Part shown: positions 35,701-47,016 of the stretch, in pieces
Numbering within the stretch: position 1 is the first letter of the stretch
Layout of the letters: every line of letters starts with the position of its first letter
DNA from: Campylorhamphus procurvoides
Lineage: Eukaryota > Chordata > Aves > Passeriformes > Dendrocolaptidae
Direction of reading: 5' to 3'
Length of the DNA stretch: 64,000 bases
Assembly: GCA_013396655.1 (NCBI GenBank)
Contig: WBMV01004885.1
Span: forward strand, 62,001-126,000
Program-made: the position numbers and the translations under genes
Notes under the pieces: generated by a model
What the model was told of the DNA's origin: nothing
What the model saw: the letters and a program-made list of their open reading frames with translations, nothing else
The model's database searches: none

Positions 35701-38399
35701 AGGGGTGGGCACTGAAGCTCTGGTGGACCCCGAGTACATTGGAGGACTCACAGCTGTGCCCAAGGAATAACACAGGAAATATCCAAAGCAAGGACTGTGC
35801 AGGCAAAGACATCTCTGCACTACGAGAAATTTGTGTGGAATGCACACATGGAACTTCTTTCCTCCCTCAGCCAGGAACTGATGCAATGTGCCAATTAATT
35901 AGGATGAAAGCCTCGCTCCTTAAGGATCTGCAGCAACAATCTGAAAAGCTAACCTGAGCAGAAAGCAGACAATAAAAAGGGCATCTTCAGCTCCTAACAT
36001 TGAAATGAGCAAATGTGACAAGGCAAGTGCGAGGCAAAGGAGGAAACATTAAGAGAATGAAAGAGTTTAATAAATAAAAAATAACAAAATTGAGTAGAGA
36101 GAGGTTGATTTAATTACCTTATTAGAATGAATGAGCGGAAAACGTGTGATAGTAACTGTATGAATTGGTTATATTTTTTACCTAATCTTCTAAATAAATT
36201 CGCCTTCCTCTCTCTTACTGAAACATGCCTGCTTTTGAGAAAGCAGAAATACTATACTTTTAAAGAAAAATCATTCAACCAAGACCAGTGACCATTATCA
36301 TCATATTTATATATTTCCATGTAGCAATCCCCCAAAGATGCAGCAGACATGATACATCATCTAAGTGGCAGCTGCTTGGATGAAAATAGAATTGTCTACC
36401 AAGAGCTTCACAGCAATCAAAGATACCAAGAGATCTTGGTGATGCACAGTTTGTCAACACATTCATGCCATAGGGGAGCACAAACAGAACGAGCTCCAGA
36501 CATTTCAGCCCTAGCAGTGTCTGAACAGCGTGTGCATCTTATCATCACCAGGGCACTCTGGAGTGAGTGGAGATCAACCCCAGACCCCGAATTGTAACCT
36601 GGTGGAACTGCAAGGTGAAACAGAAACATGCCAGGACTGAAAGGAAAAGAAAATGGCATGAAGAGACAGGAATTCTAAAACAATAGGCTAAGTCAAAGTA
36701 ACCCCTTTGCCTTTTCACAGTGCCTGTTCCCAGTACAAACCCAACCCGCACAGGTTACAAACACAAGGATTTCCCTGGGAGAACAGCAGCAGGAAAATCC
36801 CCTCCAGAAAGCCGTGGCAGGCCTTGCAGCTCCCCCAAAGCACAAAGGCAGAGGTGTGGACAGAACTGCAGACAAGGCTGGGGACTGGAGACGTTCCCCA
36901 GAGCTGCTCTAAGGCTGCCTGCATCCTCCTGCAGAACGCCCAGGCTGTGGATGCAGCCTGACCTTGGCAGCAAAGCCCTAACCCAGTGCTGCTGCTGAAC
37001 CTGCAACTGAATGGCCTTTCTGCCATTAAGCCTCTCCCAAAAGGGCTTCGTCCTATGAAAATGCAAAGCACCACCAAACACACTATGGTTCTGTAGGGTT
37101 TTGGAGACTCAGACAGTGCCAGGTTTAGGGATACAGTGAGCTGAAGAGCTTTTTGACTTCATCCAGTGAGAGTTTGAGAAATTACGTGGGGATAGCAGAA
37201 AGAGAACAGAAGATGCGTTGTGATGACACCCTTCAGCGTCCCATATCTACAGGGTTTGGAGATAATAAACTAGAGGGGATGGGAAGCATCTGTGTTTTCT
37301 CCTCCACAGGATTACTTTTGAAATAAAAACAGGTACACAAAAAAACACTTGTTTTGCTCTGGATCCTAAGAAACCTTGTCCCTGTTAGGCTCAATTGGAG
37401 TATTGAACTATTTTTAGTCAAATCAGTTTTAGGTCAGTATTAACTGCATTCTACAACATTTATGTGCAAGATGCTCATCACTGAATGTAAAACTTTGTAG
37501 TTACCTTGGGAGCCGAAAGCAAATTAATGTGTGACCATGTAAGATGTTTAACCTACATATCCTCTGGTTCAGAACTTAAAACTAGGGCTGCAGTCAAACC
37601 TCAGATGTGCTGGGGAAGGATTTAATTAACCTTTATGGGAAACACTCCAACATGCTGCCCAGAGAACAAGCGATACTCTCGAACAACTCCAATGCAAAAG
37701 CAGGACGTGCTCTGTAGGGGCACCAGAGACAAAGCCCCTGACCTCAACAGGCAGCACATGGACCATCAAAGCCTTCTAAAGTGAATTTGCATTAAGACAC
37801 AAACCAAACTCAGATCTGCTGGGTATCAGGGCACCTCTGAGTGATTTGCTGGCCTCACAAATTGATTATTTTACTGTCTTAAAAAAAAAAAGAGTAGAAA
37901 TAAAACAGTGCCTAAGCAAAACTGTGCAACCAGTAATTTCCACTTAACTGTGTAAAGATGCTTTACATTCTCTCAAGATATTCCAAGGCAATCCAGTTTG
38001 ACAGAGATTACATATGTATTTTAGATGGTCAGCTGAGTGGGTAAGGCCATGAGATGCTAATGAATCATGGTCAGAAAATAAGCCAGATCACAACATTTCT
38101 GTCTAAAAAACCATCATGGTGAGTCCTCTCCTCCCTGGACAGGTAAGTATTTCAATCCCTGTGGGGCCCCCAAGTGACCTGCTTTTGTAATAAGCCTTAC
38201 ATTAGCTGGCATACAGAAGTGACCCCAACTCCTGTGACAGGCAAGCTGCAAAATGAGAACAGAGCTTTAACATCAGGGCTTTCCTGGACTGCGTCAGATA
38301 AAGGCTGAGAGAGCCAATATCCCACCTCCAAGAGTGGCAATAAGTACTCGTAAGGTAAAACTTCTCAAACTCATTTAGCTTTTAAAGTAGAACTCGTAT
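32780..38399. other. Intergenic sequence, no gene seen
   Basis: Apart from the 67-bp duplication at 33809 and a short TA run near 33205-33217, I see no structured element. Overlapping open frames of up to 213 codons around 33.5-34.2 kb arise from the GC-richer duplicated stretch and have no recognisable domain. Confidence 0.65.
33809..33951. repeat. 67-bp tandem duplication
   Basis: A 67-bp unit starting GGTGCCC and containing CCATGGGGCTGTGCAGAGG occupies 33809-33875 and 33876-33942, with four differences by eye. A few bases of a third unit follow. It is a small GC-rich local minisatellite. Confidence 0.9.
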
Positions 38400-38665
38400 A
38401 ACAGCCAAAGATTTTTGGCCTAGGGACTTCCTGACTTGGATGGTTTCTATAATTCAGCATCCCTTCCCAGACATACCTTCCATCAATTAATTTCTTGAAC
38501 TGATTCAAAATTCTAGAATCCACAACATCTTTCCTGGGGGGTTCCACAGCTCAATTACTTTCTGCACAGGAAACCCTGGGTGCCTCTGGTTTGAAAATGG
38601 TTCTTGCCACCTTCACAGGATCCACCTCATTCCTGATCCCAGTTTACCCTCTCTATTGGTTTCAT
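38400..38665 (-). mobile_element. Ancient CR1-like LINE 3' fragment
   Basis: On the - strand the sequence reads AATTGAGCTGTGGAACCCCC, then GATGTTGTGGATTCTAGAAT, then TTCAAGAAATTAATTGATGG. This is the known tail-proximal layout of CR1-type LINEs in birds and turtles (a W-N-x-L-P-like coding end followed by a short UTR). The frame is degraded and the 3' microsatellite is not clear. It is older than the CR1 copy at 55.7 kb. The family is from memory. Confidence 0.6.
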
Positions 38666-40089
38666 GCATCAGCACCAAATCACCCTTGAGTTTCCCTAGT
38701 ATATTCAGGTACCCAAAGAAAGGAACATGCAATTCACCTCTAGCTCTGCACAGAAATGGGGTCAGTGATTTCAGCTCCCCCTGAGCTCTCTGTGCCAGCA
38801 AAGCCCAGAGCTGGCCACGTGCTAGAACCCCAGCACAGTAATTGCCTTCACAGCACTTGGGAGGGAGTGACCCTTCCTTCATCAAAAGCCCTGATCATTT
38901 GATGCATTTATAATTAACTTTTGACCCATTACAGATTGCTTCCTGACAGATGAAATATGAATAAACTTGGGCCGCTTATCCACTTTTCTAATTATAAGAC
39001 AGTTGTTAATGATTTATTTGATCCAGCTGCCTATTTGCATTCCTCAGTGTAATTGGAAGCTTAGATTTAGGAGGGATTCAGACAAAACAAAGCACACAAA
39101 CCCTTCAGTGTTTCATCACTTACTGGGAAAACACTGAACCCCCTCCATGCAAAGTCACAAAATGCACTGGATTTTGGTGCGATTGTACAACACACAGATG
39201 AGACAAGAGCAAACAGCCAGTTCCTCACGCAGGGAGCAGCAGCTGCTGTTCAGGCTGTGGGAGGCAAGGCTCTCCCCTATGGCAGTCACTGTCTGCAGTG
39301 CAGAGCGTCACAGAGACTCTGAGATGCTGGGGAAAAGCTTTGCTGCAAGGGCAGCTTCCTTGAGTTCATAATGTGACTCACAGGCCTATGCACTAAGTGG
39401 TTCTCTAACAGTGCACATCAGTAAATGAGACTGTTCTTAGCCAAGTTTAAAAGATCTGTTAAGTTTCTATAATAGTAAATTTGCCAATTTTACAGGGGAG
39501 CACAACCCTTACCAGAAAACAGAGATTTGCAAAAACATTTCAATAAAGAGTGGCATTGTATTTCCATTTGAAATTTCTCCTACATAATTCATTCCCCAAT
39601 AAACAACCAACAAATTCTGAAAACAAGTTTTACATCCTCCCCAGCAGCCTTGCAAATACATACATAAGTTATTTCCTCTTGTATATACCATTCAAAGGAT
39701 TTCAAACCACTTAACTGCTTAATCAGAGAAAACTTCTAGCCCATACCCAAGGCATTTACAAGCCAAATACATTCAGTAATAAAAGAGTGTAATTTTAATA
39801 ACAGCTATTAATGGGGAGCCAAAAAAATAATCTTCCCTAAAGTGGGCTGTGTATCCACAGAAATATCCTACGTGTTGTTTCACACACCCCACCTACAGTG
39901 TCTCTCCTGCTGAAGCTCATACACCTTCTACTTCCACCTTTTCCAACACCTATAAAAATCATATTTAACCAGCAAGATACATTTTGATAGACAGAAAAAG
40001 ACACCATTCCTAAAATCATACCAGTAACTGCACTGCCTTGAGTGTGGCATGTCAAAGCAGCGGGTCTTGCCCACACAATAAGCTGTTCC

Positions 40090-40240
40090 TGGATCTCTCC
40101 CTTCTGCAGTCTGGCCAGTCCCAGTTCTACCCCTGGTCCTCCCAGGAGAGGTGGTTCACCCCTGTGAGCATCCCTGTGGCCTCCTCTGACCTAAACCCCT
40201 CCTCCTCCTCTGTGAATTCTTGGCAGGAACCACAGTCACC
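40090..40240 (-). mobile_element. CR1 LINE fragment (internal)
   Basis: The + strand contains CCCAGGAGAGGTG, TGAGCATCCCTGTGGCCTCC and TCTGACC, matching the reverse complement of the classic CR1 stretch just upstream of the reverse-transcriptase C-terminus (sense form GGAGGCCAC-GATGATCAGAGGG-CACCTCTCCT). The copy is short, diverged and not coding. Boundaries are approximate. Confidence 0.6.
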
Positions 40241-43200
40241 AGTACCTACCAGTTTCTCTGACTCAGGAACCACGAGGAAGTCCCAGGTTCTTGCAGGTTA
40301 AAAATTACTTAAACAAACCTGAAAACCTTTGCATGCTCAAGTGATAATTATCTTGGCTTCACTACTATGAACAGAAATTAAAATTGCCACGTGGCTAAAG
40401 CTATAAAATAAGCCAAGTACACTCTGAATGCTTTTAAGCTTTTAAAATTCAGCTTTAAACAACCAAATTTTAGAAACACATAAAAACATAGAGAAGCAGA
40501 AAAGACAGAGAACAAAACTTTGGCAATCTTTTAATGAAAGACAGTAAAAGAAACTGTGTAGTAGTCCTGCCCCACAGAAAGGGAAGAACTGGGAAATGGA
40601 CGCTGGGACAGCTGGTATCCTGGCAATATTTAATATTAATATGGTTGTCCCTAACTACTGATGTAGCTGTAGACAACTTCTGTTACACTGAAGAATGAAA
40701 TCTATGTAGCACTCTTGTTGTGATGGTCAGTATTTTAGAAATTGTAGGTTAGAGGAGACCCAAACTTCCCCCCCAGGGTTCTGGGAGGGTGCATGGACAC
40801 AGTGTCTGTGGAGGCAGAGGAACTGCTGATGAACCAAATGTTTCTCTTTTGAAAAGCTCTAAACACCCATGTTATTAACGAGTTATAAAAAGATGATGTC
40901 CTGGTGTCTCTTACGTTTACACAAACCTGTAAATCCTTTAATATATCTTTTACAGATGGTGAGAAAGAGGCTGAGGTTACTTATAAATAAAATTACATAA
41001 CACTTTATCTGTTGCAAGCAATCTTGATTGAATCCCATAATAGCAATTGGGGCTATGTAAAAACTTTGTATAAAACATTAACTTCCTGATACTAAGCTGC
41101 TAAGATATTTAAATGCATCCACCCCTTTTTTCCCTATCCTAGTTATTCCTAAGACTTTTTTGACTGTAATGCTTCAATTCTCAGCTGTCATCCTCAAGTT
41201 TTCATTTTTATTGGGAAAAACATGAAGACACCTCTATGCTGGCTACTTTTTAATGACTCTTCCTCAAGTAGCCTTTGTCCTTGCCAATCTTACTTGGTTT
41301 CAGTGGAGGAAGATGTTCCCCCTCTTGACTTTTCTCCCTCTTTCTCAGAGCCAGCATTATTAATTCTGAACCTTGGAAATTTTAGCAGTTGTCACATGCA
41401 ACAAGGCCATATAAACTATGATAAATTTATGTCTCCAGAAGCACTTGCTTCCCCTTATGTGGCTGATAAACCCAAATCCTGACAGAAATGAGGAGTTATT
41501 ATGGAACAAGCATTTACTTTTAAAGTGCAAGAGTCATTTTTATTGAGCTAACCTACACGAGAATTACTTCCAAGTGTCTTGTGCCCATAATATAGCCTAA
41601 GATAATTCCAGTTAGCCTTTGAGCTCTACATCAACTGGAAGGTTTAGAAACATAAAAATTTCAAACTACCTATACTTAAACCAGCAAAAGGACAAAGAAT
41701 GTACTAGAAAACCTGAAGTTTGAGGAGACACAGGGTGGAGGAGGAGGGAAGTGTGTGTATAATACCCACAGAGCAGCAGTTTTTACAACAGAAATAGTCA
41801 TTTCAAAGTCAGCATGTGCTTCTGATTTAGTATTGCTTTCTGATACAGCATTATTTGAGCACAACTCTGATTTGCTGTTTCAATGCACACACCTGGCCAG
41901 GTCCAATTACTAATCCCTGAACCTGGTTTCAGTTTTACCCACTCCTCTCTATTCACAGTCACTCCCAAGCTTTCTCCAACAGCATGTGGCTTCAGGGAGC
42001 AAATGGAAGGCAGTTTAAGGGAGGTATTTCCTGCAGACAGAGCTGCACAGAAGTGACTGATGCTGCACTAACATTAGAAGAACTTGTAGGTCAAAGTCTT
42101 TGAAATGGTGAATACCATGAACAGCCCTGGCTGGAGGGCACACGAGAAAACCACACCCAGATAACTACAGCCATTTTAATTTTGCCCAAAATATGAGTAT
42201 CCTGAGTAGACACAGGACATCTCAAACTCCCTTTTGAAGGATTTTTCTGCTCAGTGCAGCAGAAATGGGAGATGGCGACAGTACCTAAAGCTAAAGCAAA
42301 ACTTGAAGTTTGTGCTAGCCTGGTCAGATGTGTAATGAGGCATGAGATGTGTCTCCCACAGCAGCACCAGCAAAAATCCTTACTGTGAATAGTTATGGTG
42401 ACAACTGTTTTTACTGCTAAGACTTATTTCACTTTGATCCTGAATAATCCTACACCTCCCACATAGCTTATTAGAACTTTCCAACATGTCTTTGTTAAAG
42501 CTTAAAAAAACATTCTACTTCAAGTTCTAGTCCCTCTATGTTCACATCATTTTATTTCTGGTTCTCTTACCTTCCCTTCCAGAGGCTGAGCAGCTGCTCT
42601 TCCAGGTGCCAATCCAGAAGAGTTGCATTTCTCCTTCCTCTTCCTCACTGTGAGTGATCTCCACAGACAGTCCAAGCAGCCCTTTGAAGCACTGTGCTCA
42701 CAGCTCTCCATCCTGCTCTACACCAGCTTTTCAAGAACAGACAGAGCTTTGCTCTGTGCTGTCACCACTCTCTGTGTCCAGTGTGCCTTGTTCCTTCTCA
42801 GTGTCCAGCACAGTCTCTCTGGAAATCCCCCAGATGGCCCCACCTGCTGCTGGGTGGGCTGTGCACCTTCCTCAGCTGGTTCCTGTCTGCTCCTCAGGCA
42901 CAGGTGAAACACATGAGGCCACACCAGGCCTTGGGGAAGGGGGGCTGCCTGTCCTTTCACAGCTGGTCAGGGTTGGCTGCTCCCCACGGGGGTATCTCAG
43001 GAGCTGCAGGTTCTCCAATATGCAGAAAAAGACCTCAAACACTGCTTTGTAGCCATTTACCTTCAAGAAGGCAATAAATAGCAGTGGTGGCTTGTTTCTG
43101 TTTTGTTTAAATATTAATTTCCAGCAGTCAGAAGGTGGGTACAAAACAACTGAAAAGGCATTTGCTCGTGCCTGTAGATGGGGTGCAGGAACCCTGGTTT

Positions 43201-45305
43201 ACTGTAGGTGGACCAGCATCAGGTCTGGGGTGGGAAATTTCCCTTCTCTTACAGCCAAGTTCTGAGGCAAACCTGAGCAACTGTTTTCACAGGTATGGGA
43301 CATGCCTCACAAGGCTCTCTGAAGGAGCCTTTAGCTGTCTGTTCTGAGTTGTTTATTCATAACTCTTTGATGGAACACACTTTCACATAGGATGAGGTCT
43401 TGTATTGTAATGGATGAATAGTGAAAACAGCAACTCACTGAGACATTTCAATCCAAAAGCTTCTCCTAGAGAAGAGAGCCAGAAAACCACATCAGCTAGG
43501 ATCTGAGGAACTCTGATGTACTGAGGTATTTTTACTGGGAGCTGTTTTTATTTTTCAAGGGTGTGCTATTGTATTGCACAGTCCTCACTTGTGAGAGCAC
43601 TGCAGAATCGCAGGTCTAACAGTTTGCAAAGTATCACAACATGGTTTACTCTACAGCAAATGAGTAATAACCATCTCAGTTTCACAGCAGTTTCTATGAC
43701 GTGTATAACAGCCCCGCTTTCTATTGTTGTTTCTAATAACTCAATAAAAAGCCCACAGTATGAATAAGAAGCTATATTACAGTGCTCAAGCTCCACCATT
43801 CTCACTCCCCAGCCATACTTTACCACTAAGACTTCTACAACCATAAGTTTATAACCATACTCTGCTTAACTACTGCAATTTCACTGGATGTGATCCCCCC
43901 TGTAAGCAAACCTTAACAGTTCTGGAGAGCTTTGCACAAGACACCTGAATGCCAAAAAGGGATGGCTACCTGGTTTGCCTGACCTTCACTCACTATTCCT
44001 CCATCAAAACTGTCACTTTTGGTTGAGCTGATTCAAAAGGCACCTTCTGCCCCCTTAGGTGAGGAAGAAATTTGGGGGCAGGGGAGGGGGCTGAAAGGAA
44101 TGCTTGAGAAAACTGTCTTTATCACCAAAGACTAAGGATTCTTGCTAATTCCTATCCTACCAGCACATTTCTAACCTTTGAGATCTCACCTGCTTGTACT
44201 GCTGGCACTTCTCTCAAATGGCTACACTCATTAGCTCTTGTGCCAGACTTCTGTTACATAGATCAGGCACTTACACTATTAACAAGTCTTGATATAAGTC
44301 TTATATCAATTCTAAGACAAGTGTCTTTTGTAATAGCTGCCCATTCTCTGTTTCCAGCTGCTCTCGTTCTTCTGCACTCTTGTACAGAGCATTTTAGATG
44401 TGAAATAGTTCTGTGACATATCTTGATACGGGAACACAGTAGGTGGAACAGGAGGGTTAAATCAGCTCTCTCCTATCTAACCCTCCCTCACAGCCAGGAC
44501 TTGTCTGAGCTGGGTCAGGGGAAAGACTACTGTGAGCTGTTCCAGACCAAAGCCTCGTGCAAGCACCTGATTCTTTCACATGTTATTTTCTTTTGTAAGG
44601 AATGGTGCTATGCTGTAGGGACTTTGTCACTGCAGCAGAGCTAGCACCACTCTGCAACGAAGAGGACAAGCAGGTCACAGCCCTTCAAGCTGCTCTTCCA
44701 GGTTTAGATGTCTGTGTTGGTGTTGCCTGAAGGCTCTTTGTAACCCAAAGCCACTAGGAATTCCCTGTGAAAAAGCCAGGCAAATGGGAGTGCAGAGGGC
44801 AGTGCAGAGAGGTGCAGGTGGGTGGTGCAGGTGGGTGCACAGCACAGCACAGCATGGGGCTCGGGCACTGCAGGGACACCAGCAGGACACAGCCAGCCCC
44901 AGCTCCCCTGCCCCAGCCACTGCAGGCATCTCCAGAGCCAGCACAACCAAACCAAGCCCTCCTTCTTCCACACTACCAACTCCCTAGCAACATCTTCATA
45001 ATCAATAACTAAAAACTTAGTGCTTTATATCGAAGGGATTTTTTAAAAATACTCTTTGTTCTAAAGGTTTTACAATAATTGATTGTTTTACTTTGATGCA
45101 TGAGAGATCTAGGAATTATCTACTAGAATAAAAAGAAAAAAACCCTTTCTGATACATTTCCTTCTATATATAGATAATAGCTTGGACAGAATGCACATAA
45201 GGAAAGAGTAAAAGATTCCTGAAGTATTCAAATGTGTTATTGGTAACTGCTGGATGTTCAGAACTAACAAAGTTTGGATAAATTGTCTTGACTGCAGAGA
45301 ATTGG
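40241..45305. other. Intergenic sequence, no gene seen
   Basis: No recognised exon, transposon or RNA gene. Overlapping open frames near 42.6-43.1 kb are on both strands and lack family features. A 21-base imperfect-centre palindrome at 44289 is listed separately. Confidence 0.65.
44289..44309. repeat. Short palindrome (10-bp arms, 1-base centre)
   Basis: TTGATATAAG and its exact reverse complement CTTATATCAA are separated by one T. The AT-rich arms could extrude as a small cruciform, but no function is apparent. Confidence 0.85.
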
Positions 45306-45632
45306 TGTGTTGGCTTTGTGTGGCAAGGTTTTGGTGGCAGAGAGGTTGCAGGGGTGGCTTCTGTGAGAAGCTGCTGGAAGCTTCCCCCATCTCCAGTGGA
45401 GCCACTGCTGGCCAAGACTGTGCCCATCAGTGACAGTGGCAGCACTTCTGGGGTAACAGATTTAAGCAGATGAAGAAAACTACACAAGAATAGACAAAAT
45501 AGAGTGAGACTGAGGGCAAGAACTCTGCAGACACCAGGGTCAGTGGAGGAGTAGGAGGAGGTGCTCCAGGTGCTGGAACAGATTTTTCTGCAGGCCTTGG
45601 TAAATGAAGACCACGATGAGGCAGCTGTGTCC

Positions 45633-45714
45633 CTGCAGCCCCTGGAGATGAGAGTGGAGCAGAGATCCACCTGCAGCCCCTGGAGATGAGAGTGGAGCAG
45701 AGATCCACCTGCAG
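45633..45714. repeat. 38-bp tandem array running into the assembly gap
   Basis: The unit starting CTGCAGCCCCTGGAGATGAG occurs at 45633 and 45671, and a third copy starts at 45709 and is cut by the gap. It shares AGATCCACCTGCAGCCC with the 50-bp array at 26.1 kb but has a different period. The total copy number is hidden. Confidence 0.85.
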
Positions 45715-46178
45715 NNNNNNNNNNNNNNNNNNNNNNNNNNNNNNNNNNNNNNNNNNNNNNNNNNNNNNNNNNNNNNNNNNNNNNNNNNNNNNNNNNNNNN
45801 NNNNNNNNNNNNNNNNNNNNNNNNNNNNNNNNNNNNNNNNNNNNNNNNNNNNNNNNNNNNNNNNNNNNNNNNNNNNNNNNNNNNNNNNNNNNNNNNNNNN
45901 NNNNNNNNNNNNNNNNNNNNNNNNNNNNNNNNNNNNNNNNNNNNNNNNNNNNNNNNNNNNNNNNNNNNNNNNNNNNNNNNNNNNNNNNNNNNNNNNNNNN
46001 NNNNNNNNNNNNNNNNNNNNNNNNNNNNNNNNNNNNNNNNNNNNNNNNNNNNNNNNNNNNNNNNNNNNNNNNNNNNNNNNNNNNNNNNNNNNNNNNNNNN
46101 NNNNNNNNNNNNNNNNNNNNNNNNNNNNNNNNNNNNNNNNNNNNNNNNNNNNNNNNNNNNNNNNNNNNNNNNNNNNNN
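45715..46178. other. Assembly gap (464 N)
   Basis: The run of N lies between two different tandem arrays of the same LTR. Its length may be an estimate. Open frames called across it are meaningless. Confidence 1.
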
Positions 46179-46605
46179 CAGGGCAGCAGTTCATGCAGGA
46201 TGCGCTGTGTGGGAAGGACCCACACTGCAGCAGTTCATGCAGGATGCCCTCTGTGGGAAGCACTCCCAGGGCAGCAGTTCATGCAGGATGCCCTCTGTGG
46301 GAAGCACTCCCAGGGCAGCAGTTCATGCAGGATGCCCTCTGTGGGAAGCACTCCCAGGGCAGCAGTTCATGCAGGATGCCCTCTGTGGGAAGCACTCCCA
46401 GGGCAGCAGTTCATGCAGGATGCCCTCTGTGGGAAGCACTCCCAGGGCAGCAGTTCATGCAGGATGCCCTCTGTGGGAAGCACTCCCAGGGCAGCAGTTC
46501 ATGCAGGATGCCCTCTGTGGGAAGCACTCCCAGGGCAGCAGTTCATGCAGGATGCCCTCTGTGGGAAGGACCCACACTGCAGCAGTTCATGCAGGACTGT
46601 CCCCT
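46179..46605. repeat. 44-bp tandem array, about 10 visible copies
   Basis: The word AGTTCATGCAGGA recurs every 44 bases from 46188 to 46584. The inner units carry AGCACTCCCAGGGCAGC, while the first and next-to-last units carry AGGACCCACACTGCAGC. The array lies inside the LTR just upstream of its poly(A) region and starts at the gap edge, so more copies may be missing. Confidence 0.95.
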
Positions 46606-46830
46606 CTGAGAGAGACGCCCCTGCAGGAGCAGGGAAAGTGTGTGAGGAGTTCTCCCCTGAGGAGGAAGGAGTGGCAGAAACAACATTTGACAAACTGAGC
46701 ATAACTCCATGGCTGTCCCCTGTGCCACTGGTGGGGAGGAGGAGGAGAATTCAGAAGTGACATTGAGTCTGGGAAGAAGGAAGGGTGGGGCAAAGGTATT
46801 TCAAGATTTGGTGTTACTTCTCTGATTGGT

Positions 46831-46836
46831 AATAAA
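46831..46836 (+). promoter_or_regulatory. LTR poly(A) signal
   Basis: AATAAA in the context TTGGTAATAAATCACACTG, about 180 bases before the LTR end. The position fits the R/U5 boundary region of an LTR. Confidence 0.6.
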
Positions 46837-47016
46837 TCACACTGATTTCACCAAGCTGAGCCTCTTTTGCCTGCAGGAGCAGTTGCTGAGGGGTCTGTCT
46901 CTGCCCTGATCCCTCCCCACAAGCCTGTCCTTCTTTCTCTCCCTGCCCAGCTGAGGAGGGCAGGGACACAGTGGCTTTGGTGGGCACCTGTGCCCAGCCT
47001 GGGTCAACCCACCCCA

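Larger units (their letters stand above)
45306..47016 (+). mobile_element. Solo LTR of an avian endogenous retrovirus (probably ERVL-like)
   Basis: The element opens TGTGTTGGCTTTGTGTGGC and ends GGGTCAACCCACCCCA, so it has the TG...CA ends of an LTR. Flanks ATTGG (45301-45305) and ATTGC (47017-47021) fit a 5-bp target-site duplication with one change. Near the 3' part it has GAGGAGTTCTCCCCTGAGGA, then TGATTGGTAATAAATCA (poly(A) signal), then a U5-like stretch with CAGCTGAGGAGGGCAGGG and TTTGGTGGGCACCTG. I recognise this layout from bird genomes. Its centre is expanded by 38-bp and 44-bp tandem arrays and interrupted by an assembly gap. No retroviral genes flank it, so it is a solo LTR left after recombination. 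Confidence 0.75.

Noticed and set aside
42623..43077. Cluster of overlapping Cys/Ser-rich frames on both strands
   Set aside because: Frames overlap in several registers with no conserved family pattern; treated as chance in GC-richer sequence.
46179..46605. Possible repetitive protein gene or CRISPR array across the 44-bp repeats
   Set aside because: Several frames are open only because 44-bp units lack stops; the array lies inside an LTR, and there are no spacers. Frames crossing 45715-46178 read through N bases.
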